A program made the translations under genes and the position numbers. A DNA stretch of 64,000 nucleotides from Clostridium beijerinckii (GTDB lineage Bacteria > Bacillota > Clostridia > Clostridiales > Clostridiaceae). Each line of letters begins with the position of its first letter. The stretch's first letter is position 1. Positions 58,005 to 64,000 of the stretch are shown one piece after another. The notes below the pieces were generated by a model that saw only the letters and a list, made by a program, of their open reading frames with translations, had not been told where the DNA came from and made no database searches. Location of the stretch: positions 1,426,001 to 1,490,000 of the forward strand of contig NZ_CP144906.1 of assembly GCF_036699995.1 (NCBI RefSeq), in the 5' to 3' direction.

Positions 58005-58991
58005 GTGGAAAAAAAGATACCGTTTTATGAGGAAGTCAAAGACAAAGTAAGATGTAGAATATGTCCACATAATTGTTTAATAGATGAAGACAAGTTTGGA
58101 ATTTGTGGAGTTAGAACGTTGGAATCTAAAGTACCTATTGCAATAAATTATGGAGAAGTAACTTCAATGGGAGTTGATCCCATTGAGAAGAAACCCTTAT
58201 ATCATTTCAAACCATCAAAAGATATTTTATCAATTGGAAGCTTTGGGTGTAATATGACGTGTAGCTTTTGTCAAAATTATGAGATATCCCAGGGGAAACC
58301 ACAAACCCAATATATAAGCGTTGAAAAACTAATAGACATTATCCCAACCATAGAAAACAATATTGGTGTTGCATTTACTTATAATGAACCTTTTATGTGG
58401 TATGAATACATGTATGATGCTGCAAAGGTCATAAAAGAGAGTAATACTGATACAAGTGTTGTGGTTGTTACTAATGGATATATTAATGAAGGGCCGCTTA
58501 AGAAGCTTCTTCCGTATGTAGATGCTATGAATATCGATTTAAAGGGATATACAAATAGATATTATAATAATATTTGTGGTGCAAAACTTGAGCCTGTTCT
58601 AGAAACTATAAAAAGGTGCAGTGAATACTGTCATGTGGAAATTACTACTCTACTTGTCAGCGAAGAAAACGATTCATTAGAAGAAGCAAGGCAAATAGCT
58701 GAATTTATAGCTAGTGTTAATGAAAATATACCTCTTCATTTAAGCAGATATTTTCCAAGATATAAGATGGAGAATGAGGCTACAAAAATAGAAAAGATAA
58801 CAGAAGCTCAAAATGAAGCAAAGAAATACTTAAAACATGTGTATGTAGGAAATATTCAAGGAGTTGATAATAATACTTATTGTGATAATTGCAATGAACT
58901 GCTTATTGAGAGGAATGGTTATTCAACTAATGTATTTATAAAAGATAATAAGTGTCAAAAATGTGGTGAGGAAATAAACATAATATTGTAA
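58005..58991 (+). CDS. AmmeMemoRadiSam system radical SAM enzyme
   Basis: A 328-residue radical SAM protein. N-terminal cysteines Cys17, Cys20, Cys24 and Cys34 (CRICPHNC...GICGVR) suggest a metal site. The SAM-cluster motif CNMTCSFC is Cys82, Cys86, Cys89. A barrel with VVVTNGYINEGPL and AMNIDLKGY follows. The C-terminus carries two more CxxC pairs (CDNCNELL; CQKCGEEI), a zinc-ribbon-like end. Similar to pyruvate-formate-lyase-activase-like proteins, but the neighbouring MEMO-AMMECR1 gene marks the AmmeMemoRadiSam type. Start GTG at 58005 after AGAAGGTG. The substrate is unknown. Confidence 0.9.
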   Translation: MEKKIPFYEEVKDKVRCRICPHNCLIDEDKFGICGVRTLESKVPIAINYGEVTSMGVDPIEKKPLYHFKPSKDILSIGSFGCNMTCSFCQNYEISQGKPQTQYISVEKLIDIIPTIENNIGVAFTYNEPFMWYEYMYDAAKVIKESNTDTSVVVVTNGYINEGPLKKLLPYVDAMNIDLKGYTNRYYNNICGAKLEPVLETIKRCSEYCHVEITTLLVSEENDSLEEARQIAEFIASVNENIPLHLSRYFPRYKMENEATKIEKITEAQNEAKKYLKHVYVGNIQGVDNNTYCDNCNELLIERNGYSTNVFIKDNKCQKCGEEINIIL

Positions 58992-59010
58992 AATAGGATT
59001 TAAATTTTAA

Positions 59011-59057
59011 ATGATAATTAAAGCAGGAGTTTTAAATTCTCCTGCTTTAATTATCAT
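59011..59057. terminator. Bidirectional terminator between the radical SAM gene and 59054-59755
   Basis: Nineteen-bp stem around AAAGCAGGAG / CTCCTGCTTT with T-rich flanks on both strands. It overlaps the stop codon of the minus-strand gene. Confidence 0.85.
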
Positions 59058-59755
59058 TTACTAGTAGTTGTAAATGGATTGAATTTGATGGCACCATTAT
59101 ATTGATAAGGATAAAATTGCTTTAAGTGAGAAAGGTAATTTATCCATTGAGAAGTTAATGCCCTATAGACTCTGCAAATATCACCCTTTATGTGAGTAGA
59201 ATCATCTTTTGTCAGTGTTTTGTATTGTAAAAATACAATTTCATCTCTTAAATGCATTAGAGACATAAGTAAATCAGCAAAGGTTTCATGCTCTAATATA
59301 TTCTCATTACTTATAAGGTTAGATAAAATATCTCTACTTTCGAGAACTAGTTTTTCAAGTCTAGGATAATTAATCTTTTCAAATGCTATTATATGTTCAT
59401 AAGATTTTAGCTTATTATTAGAAGTTTTTAGGTCTGTAAAATCTAAATTTAAGTATTGTATATTCTCATCACCAGCTACTATTATTTCTAATAGAGTAAA
59501 ACCAATATCACTAAAAAATAGTCCGACTAACATATTTAATTTACTTAAGCGTTCAAGTTTAGTACGTCTTTCTACAAGCTTCTCAAATACTAGGGTTACG
59601 ACTAATATATTTATAGGGATAAAACAGAGGCTCATAAAAGAGTAATAAATCGTGTTTTCTAATTGACCAAATACTAAATAGTGAATAAAAAACATTATGA
59701 ATGATAATAAAATTAAAATAAATGAAACTAATAAATAATGTGTAATATTTTTCAT
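59054..59755 (-). CDS. Hypothetical membrane protein, 233 residues
   Basis: I do not recognise a family. Two hydrophobic spans (about 8-30 and 38-60) form an N-terminal anchor. The remaining 170 residues look helical and soluble (ERLSKLNMLVGLFFSDIGFTLLEIIV, then charged helices to YQYNGAIKFNPF). The plan suits a membrane-tethered cytoplasmic domain. GGAG precedes the ATG. It converges on the radical SAM gene and diverges from the thioesterase. Confidence 0.6.
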   Translation of the reverse strand: MKNITHYLLVSFILILLSFIMFFIHYLVFGQLENTIYYSFMSLCFIPINILVVTLVFEKLVERRTKLERLSKLNMLVGLFFSDIGFTLLEIIVAGDENIQYLNLDFTDLKTSNNKLKSYEHIIAFEKINYPRLEKLVLESRDILSNLISNENILEHETFADLLMSLMHLRDEIVFLQYKTLTKDDSTHIKGDICRVYRALTSQWINYLSHLKQFYPYQYNGAIKFNPFTTTSK

Positions 59756-59957
59756 AATTGCTCCTTTAATATTAGAATTTATATAGATAACAATAGCATG
59801 TCTGACAAGTTAAGACAATTATATTTCAATATTAGAATAATAATTGTTTGATTGTACTATTATGTAATATATTGGATTTAAATTGAGTTATATGATAGAA
59901 TTTATAAATATTATATTTTGTCTACAATATATGTAGATGAACAGCGGAGGTAAGATA

Positions 59958-60398
59958 ATGAGTGAGAATGAGTTTGAGCAGTTTTTACATACCAATATAC
60001 CAATTACAGAAGCTATGGGCATAAGTGTTACAGAGTTTACTAAGTCGAGAGTTATACTTGCTGCTAAATTAAAACCTAATATAAATGATAAATTAACAGC
60101 GTTTGGAGGAAGTATAAATACTTTGATGACAATATGCGGATGGTCTATGGTTTTTGTAAATATTAAAGAAATTGATCCAAAAGCTCAGATAGTAATTAAA
60201 AAAAGTAATATAAATTATAGGGCTCCTATACGTGAAGATTTTACTGCAGAATGTGAAATTTTTGGGGATGAAACAAGAAGAGAATTTCTCGAAACATACA
60301 CGAAACATAACAAGAGTAGATTAGATCTTAAGGTTGTTATTAAAAATAAGGAAACTGTTTTTGCAGAGTACGAAGGGCAATATGTTGTATTTAAATAG
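59958..60398 (+). CDS. Hotdog-fold thioesterase, YiiD C-terminal type
   Basis: A 146-residue hotdog protein. MGISVTEFTKSRVILAAKLKPNINDKLTAFGGSINTLMTICGWSMVF matches the thioesterase domain found at the C-terminus of E. coli YiiD; only its motifs FGGS and the NDKLTAF stretch are given as landmarks. It probably hydrolyses acyl-CoA; the substrate is unknown. I choose the ATG at 59958, preceded by GGAGGTAAG, over an in-frame ATG at 59937 that lies before that site. It is 54 nt upstream of a VOC gene in the same direction. Confidence 0.82.
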   Translation: MSENEFEQFLHTNIPITEAMGISVTEFTKSRVILAAKLKPNINDKLTAFGGSINTLMTICGWSMVFVNIKEIDPKAQIVIKKSNINYRAPIREDFTAECEIFGDETRREFLETYTKHNKSRLDLKVVIKNKETVFAEYEGQYVVFK

Positions 60399-60452
60399 AA
60401 TAATTAGGGCTAAATTTACAAGTATAAATAGATTTATTATGGAGGATAAATA

Positions 60453-60860
60453 ATGGGAATAAAAGCTATGCACCATGTGTGCATTCAAACCAATAGTTAC
60501 AAAGAATCTCTTGAATTTTATAAAAATATTCTTGGGTTTGAGATTGTAGAAGAGACAAAGAATTTTCATACTAGAGATTATAATACATGGTTAAAACTAG
60601 GAACATTCATGATTGAGTTACAAACCAGCAAGACGGGAGAAGATCTTTCTAAGTGGAATAAGTTAAGCGAAGGGATAGTCCACATGTGCTTTTTAGTGGA
60701 TAATGTTCAAGAGGAATTTAACAGGATTAAAGGTTTAGGCTATAACAATTTTAGGGTTAAAAATAATGAAGTGATATATAAAGTTGAAGATAGTTTCTTA
60801 TTTAAACTAAAGGCTCCTGAGGGCACAGAAATTGAATTTAGAGATAAAAATGAAATATAG
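60453..60860 (+). CDS. VOC-superfamily (glyoxalase/dioxygenase-like) protein
   Basis: A 135-residue metal-binding VOC protein. The N-terminal HHVCIQTNSYKESLEFYKNILGFEI carries the first metal histidine, FMIELQT the next acidic ligand, IVHMCFLVDNVQEEF the third position, and GTEIEFRD the last glutamate. This set is complete for a lactoylglutathione-lyase or epimerase-like metal site. Glutathione is rare in clostridia, so another thiol or CoA substrate is likely. A GGAGG site precedes the ATG. Probably an operon with the thioesterase. Confidence 0.85.
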   Translation: MGIKAMHHVCIQTNSYKESLEFYKNILGFEIVEETKNFHTRDYNTWLKLGTFMIELQTSKTGEDLSKWNKLSEGIVHMCFLVDNVQEEFNRIKGLGYNNFRVKNNEVIYKVEDSFLFKLKAPEGTEIEFRDKNEI

Positions 60861-61084
60861 ATTTCATTTTAAAGGAACTTTATAATACTATAGAAAGAAA
60901 TATAATAGAGGTAAAGTGCATCTAAGAGCCTACTAAGGCAATTAAGACTATAATAGAGAATTATGAATATAATTATTTTTGTAGTTGAAAAACAATAATA
61001 TATCATATTTATTTGAGGACTGTTATAGCAAACGCTGACTTATATTCATATCTTACCTAAGAATAATAGTTTTAGGTGGTATGA

Positions 61085-61480
61085 ATGGAAAAAAGCTTTG
61101 GAACAGTTTTAAATTGTATTGACGGAAGGACTCAGATTCCAGTAATAAATTGGATAAAAGAAAATTTTAATGTGGAGTATGTAGATTTAATAACTGAGCC
61201 TGGAATGGACAAGATAGTGTCAGAAGGAAATCCGTTTTATTCAAGTAGATTAAAAGATAAGATTAATATTTCGGTTAAAGCTCATAAATCCAAAATAATT
61301 GGATTGGTAGGTCATTATGACTGTGCTGCGAATCCAGTGGATGCTGAGGTGCATTATAGGCAAATAGAAGAAGCCACAAATTTAATTAAAAATTGGAATT
61401 TTTCGGTTGATACAATAGTTGGTTTATGGGTAGATGAGTTTTGGGAAGTACATGTCGTTAGCTTGTATAAAAGAATTTAA
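61085..61480 (+). CDS. Mini beta-carbonic-anhydrase-like protein
   Basis: A 131-residue protein. Cys11-Ile-Asp13-Gly-Arg15 and His77-Tyr-Asp-Cys80 match the CxDxR and HxxC zinc motifs of beta-carbonic anhydrases, but the protein is 60-80 residues shorter than usual (about 200) and lacks the long N- and C-terminal helices. The dyad Asp-Arg is kept. It may hydrate CO2 or act on a related small molecule. TAGGTGG precedes the ATG. Single gene between the VOC gene and the Cys-rich gene. Confidence 0.75.
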   Translation: MEKSFGTVLNCIDGRTQIPVINWIKENFNVEYVDLITEPGMDKIVSEGNPFYSSRLKDKINISVKAHKSKIIGLVGHYDCAANPVDAEVHYRQIEEATNLIKNWNFSVDTIVGLWVDEFWEVHVVSLYKRI

Positions 61481-61499
61481 ATATAGAACATATATAAAT

Positions 61500-61536
61500 T
61501 AGGAGCAGATGTTACTTAATCTGCTCCTGTTTTAGA
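61500..61536 (+). terminator. Intrinsic terminator after the carbonic-anhydrase-like gene
   Basis: Stem AGGAGCAGAT / (A)TCTGCTCCT around TGTTACTTA, followed by GTTTTAG. Confidence 0.85.
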
Positions 61537-61724
61537 TGCACAAATATATTCAGAACAAAGATTTAAGATATAACAAATATAAACTAAAAAAGTTTATATA
61601 AAAATATCAATATATCCTTTTTGAATTTTATAGGCTACTTAAGAAGAAATTACAAAGTATATTTTTAGTACGTTAGAAGAGAATATATTTTGTGATCAAT
61701 AAAATAATAAAGGAGGAAACAAAA

Positions 61725-62096
61725 ATGGAAGCAACTATGACTAGAAATGCAAATTCATTAATATCAGAAGGAAATCCAATGCAATATTGCATTGATGCTT
61801 GCAGCAAATGTGTACAAATATGTGAGGAATGTTTAAACTTATGTTTACAACATAGTGATGCTAGAGATAGGATGTATTGTATTAAATCACTTCAAGATTG
61901 TGCTGAAATTTGCTCGACAACAGCTTGTTTTATTTCAAGAGGAAGCGGTCATATAAGAGAAATAGCTACTGTATGTGCTGCAGTCTGTGAAAGCTGTGCA
62001 AAAGAATGCGGAAGATTTGATGATGAACATTGTCAAACTTGTGCTGATGTATGTAGTCAATGCGCTAGCGAATGTAGACACGTATTAAATATGTAA
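61725..62096 (+). CDS. Cys-rich four-helix-bundle copper-binding protein
   Basis: A 123-residue protein with 19 cysteines, mostly in CxxxC and CxxC pairs lining four helices (YCIDACSKCVQICEECLNLC; SLQDCAEICSTTAC; TVCAAVCESCAKEC; HCQTCADVCSQCASEC). It matches the DUF326/copper storage (Csp) family, whose bundles hold many Cu(I) ions. There is no signal peptide, as in the cytosolic Csp3 type. The ATG at 61725 has AAAGGAGG; an in-frame GTG at 61692 is upstream of that site and rejected. Single gene. No copA or cueR/csoR lies in the window. Confidence 0.88.
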   Translation: MEATMTRNANSLISEGNPMQYCIDACSKCVQICEECLNLCLQHSDARDRMYCIKSLQDCAEICSTTACFISRGSGHIREIATVCAAVCESCAKECGRFDDEHCQTCADVCSQCASECRHVLNM

Positions 62097-62151
62097 GGAA
62101 TTGTTTGGCTTAAGTCACTTCTTATTTTAAACATAAAAGTTTAGAAAATAT

Positions 62152-62197
62152 TAAAAATCGCTATTTTAAAGATTAATAGCGATTTTTAATATTTTAC
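62152..62197 (+). terminator. Intrinsic terminator after the Cys-rich gene
   Basis: Stem AAAAATCGCTATT / AATAGCGATTTTT followed by AATATTTT. Confidence 0.85.
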
Positions 62198-62330
62198 ATA
62201 ACTAATTCGATAATTATTATAAATGTATTTGGTAGCAGATTAAAAAATGGACAAATTATGTTTTTAGTTTCTTTATGTAGATTTTAAAAGAAAATTAACA
62301 TTTAATAAGATAAAATGGGTGAAATATGTA

Positions 62331-62359
62331 TTGACAATAAAAGAACGTTCATTTATTAT
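62331..62359 (+). promoter_or_regulatory. tetR-type promoter with operator in the spacer
   Basis: TTGACA at 62331-62336 and TATTAT at 62354-62359, 17-nt spacer. A palindrome AAAAGAACGTTCATTT (62339-62354) with perfect core GAACGTTC fills the spacer. A regulator bound there would block RNA polymerase, the usual plan for autoregulated TetR genes. Confidence 0.7.
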
Positions 62360-62385
62360 AGAAATATAATAATAGAGGTGTTTAA

Positions 62386-62949
62386 ATGAGAAGGAAAGAC
62401 GATGAAAAGCAAAAAAACATAAAAGAAGCAGTTATTAAATTAATTCTTAAGGAAGGCTTTCACGGTGCTTCTATTTCGAAGATAGCAAAAGAGGCAGGGG
62501 TATCACCCGCTACAGTATATATATATTATGAGAATAAAGAAGTCATGTTACAGGACATATATCTTGAATATTCTGAAGATATTTTTGATTACATACTCAG
62601 TAAACTTAACAATAATATGAATGGTCAGCAAGTTATCGAAATTATTGTTAAAGAGTATTTTATTTATATTAAGGAGCATGGAGAAGTCTTTCATTTTGTA
62701 GATCAATTTGCTAATTGTCCAGCTTTGTCAAATCAATGCTTGACCAAAAGAGGAATAGATAACCTAAATAATTTTCTTGATGAAATGAAAGAAAGAAAAG
62801 TATTTAAAAATCTTCAAAATGATAATTTAAGAGCAATACTTTTTTATCCTGTAAAATCAATTGCTATTAATTCATGTATTGAGGAAAATGAAAAATTTGA
62901 GTTATTAAAGGAACTCATTAGAATAGTACAAGACGCATTACTTATATAA
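62386..62949 (+). CDS. TetR/AcrR-family regulator
   Basis: A 187-residue regulator. The N-terminal helix-turn-helix reads IKEAVIKLILKEGFHGASISKIAKEAGVSPATVYIYYENKE, with landmarks SISKIAKEAGVSPATVY. The ligand-binding half is variable. AGAGGTG precedes the ATG. It has its own SigA promoter with a palindromic operator. No efflux or enzyme gene is coupled to it, and lon follows after 124 nt, so its other targets are not evident. Confidence 0.9.
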   Translation: MRRKDDEKQKNIKEAVIKLILKEGFHGASISKIAKEAGVSPATVYIYYENKEVMLQDIYLEYSEDIFDYILSKLNNNMNGQQVIEIIVKEYFIYIKEHGEVFHFVDQFANCPALSNQCLTKRGIDNLNNFLDEMKERKVFKNLQNDNLRAILFYPVKSIAINSCIEENEKFELLKELIRIVQDALLI

Positions 62950-63073
62950 TTAAAAGAACTGTTTTTTAGTGCGAGAGATTTTGTGAAGATGTAATTGCAG
63001 AAGTATCTCGCTATTGCTTAACCAATCTTTAAATGAATGCTCGTTTAAGAATGTTCTAATAGGAAGGATGATT

Positions 63074-64000
63074 ATGATGATAAATTTAGATAATAAAAAT
63101 AATATGGGAAGAGTAATTCCTGTGTCAGATATAGTGCTATTACCTGGAATGTACCATACATTAAAATTTAATAAATTTAGTGAAACTCAAATTGAAAGTT
63201 TATCAGATGAAGATATAGTTAATATTGCATTACCTTTAAAACAAAACTTTGGTCAAAGTAAGTTAAAGGAAGAAGATTTTCATAGAGTTGGTGTTACATT
63301 TCAAGTAAATGCAATTGAAAAAACAGAAAAGGGATATAAAGCAGAAATTAAAATATTAGATAGAGTTGAAATTAAAACATTCAGTATTGAGGAAGATTTT
63401 ATTAAAGCTGAATTCGAATTTGCACCTGATATTATTGATCTTACAGAAAAAAGTAAGGATGAAATGGTAGAGTATATTAAAAAAGTTACTCGTGAAATTA
63501 GTGAGAATTTCAAGGGCTCAGAAAAGTTTATGTTGGCTGTTGAAGGTCAAAAAGATTTGAATAAGCTTATGGGATATTTATCTCATTTCATGCAAATTTC
63601 AAATGAGGAAAAATATGATTTGTTGGAAACTCAATCATTAAAGGATAGAGGTCTTAAATTTATAGATTATTTATTAAAACAAAAGGAATCTTTAAAATTA
63701 CAATTTGAATTAGCAGAAAAATTCACAGAAAAAGCTAATAAGAATTATAGGGAAACAGTATTAAGAGAGCAGTTAAAAGCTATTCAAGAAGAATTAAATG
63801 AAGGAAAAGGCTCAGCTTCTAAAAAGGACAAGAACTACTTAAATAGAATTGAAGAGGCGCAGATGCCGGATGAAATAAAAGAAGTTGCTTTAGAAGAATT
63901 AGAAAAATTAGAAAGCCAAAGTCCAAATAGCGCTGAATACAATGTGATTAAGAATTATTTAGAATTATTAATTCAGCTTCCTTGGAAAAAACAAGAATTT
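63074..64000 (+). CDS. lon: ATP-dependent protease Lon, N-terminal part (cut by window end)
   Basis: The first 309 codons of Lon run off the window. The N-terminal LON substrate-binding domain (RVIPVSDIVLLPGMYHTLKF from residue 13; GVTFQVNAIEKTEKGYKAEI) is followed by the long helical region with NYRETVLREQLKAIQEELNEG and the linker to the AAA+ domain (NYLELLIQLPWKKQEF). The AAA+ and Ser-Lys protease domains lie beyond 64000. An AGGAAGG site precedes the ATG at 63074. The first residues differ from the common MLPLxxLRGxxxFP form, a feature of clostridial Lon variants. Confidence 0.92.
   Translation, partial: MMINLDNKNNMGRVIPVSDIVLLPGMYHTLKFNKFSETQIESLSDEDIVNIALPLKQNFGQSKLKEEDFHRVGVTFQVNAIEKTEKGYKAEIKILDRVEIKTFSIEEDFIKAEFEFAPDIIDLTEKSKDEMVEYIKKVTREISENFKGSEKFMLAVEGQKDLNKLMGYLSHFMQISNEEKYDLLETQSLKDRGLKFIDYLLKQKESLKLQFELAEKFTEKANKNYRETVLREQLKAIQEELNEGKGSASKKDKNYLNRIEEAQMPDEIKEVALEELEKLESQSPNSAEYNVIKNYLELLIQLPWKKQEF

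Noticed and set aside
60861..61084. Small gene in the gap after the VOC protein
   Set aside because: No frame with a start, binding site and reasonable length was found.
62339..62354. GAACGTTC as a LexA box
   Set aside because: The SOS box needs a 4-nt gap between GAAC and GTTC, as at 14198. Here the halves touch, and the position inside the tetR promoter fits autoregulation better.

Overview
The window is about 64 kb of low-GC chromosome from an endospore-forming Firmicute. Codon use, strong AGGAGG-type ribosome binding sites, spoVS, ytaF, a SpoIIIE/FtsK translocase, and the housekeeping order (nrnA-truB-ribF-rpsO-pnp ... recA-rny-spoVS) all point to Clostridium sensu stricto. A solventogenic species of the C. 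beijerinckii group is my best guess; this is an inference from gene content, not a database match. The window opens 17 nt before nrnA and closes inside lon. I saw no rRNA, tRNA, CRISPR array, phage or transposase gene.

Region 1 (1-20 kb) is core housekeeping on the + strand: RNA processing and ribosome genes (nrnA, truB, ribF, rpsO, pnp), an M16 peptidase, a YlmC/YmxH protein, aspartate kinase, a ClpP-like TepA protease, the DNA translocase, rimO, pgsA, recA with a LexA box, rny, spoVS with a SigH-type promoter, HPr and purB. Region 2 (20-27 kb) holds an isolated amidase-domain protein, a TPR-like protein and the riboflavin operon ribD-ribE-ribBA-ribH behind an FMN riboswitch.

Region 3 (27-44.5 kb) is the most distinctive part. 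A galactoside locus (LacI-type regulator, ABC binding protein, two permeases, GH42 beta-galactosidase, a ketopantoate-reductase-like gene, a YesM/YesN-type two-component system and a divergent GH2 beta-galactosidase) sits exactly between two clusters of non-coding repeats, at 27.19-28.11 kb and 43.60-44.43 kb. The repeats are about 280-300 bp each, have TATAGATAA(A/G)CCAA-like ends, and contain a roughly 190-nt imperfect hairpin. The hairpin begins CCGAAA, ends TTTC (usually TTTCTAGT) and carries conserved apical motifs (GCACC, GCTCC, GACAAGC, GGAACA). The stem sequences differ between copies but pairing is kept, so the fold appears to matter. I do not recognise this family, and it is my main candidate for an undescribed element.

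Region 4 (44.5-64 kb) is a mixed set of single genes: luxS, an AcpH-like phosphodiesterase, an OPT transporter overlapping a PqqD-like gene, an orphan larA with all cofactor-site residues, a secreted NlpC/P60 hydrolase, kup, two tiny conserved-looking ORFs around a dispersed repeat, a fused MEMO-AMMECR1 protein with its radical SAM partner (the poorly understood AmmeMemoRadiSam set), ytaF, a thioesterase, a VOC protein, a beta-carbonic-anhydrase-like mini-protein, a 19-cysteine four-helix-bundle protein, a TetR regulator and the start of lon.

All calls come from reading the sequence. Family names rest on recognised motifs, and nothing was searched or folded by program.
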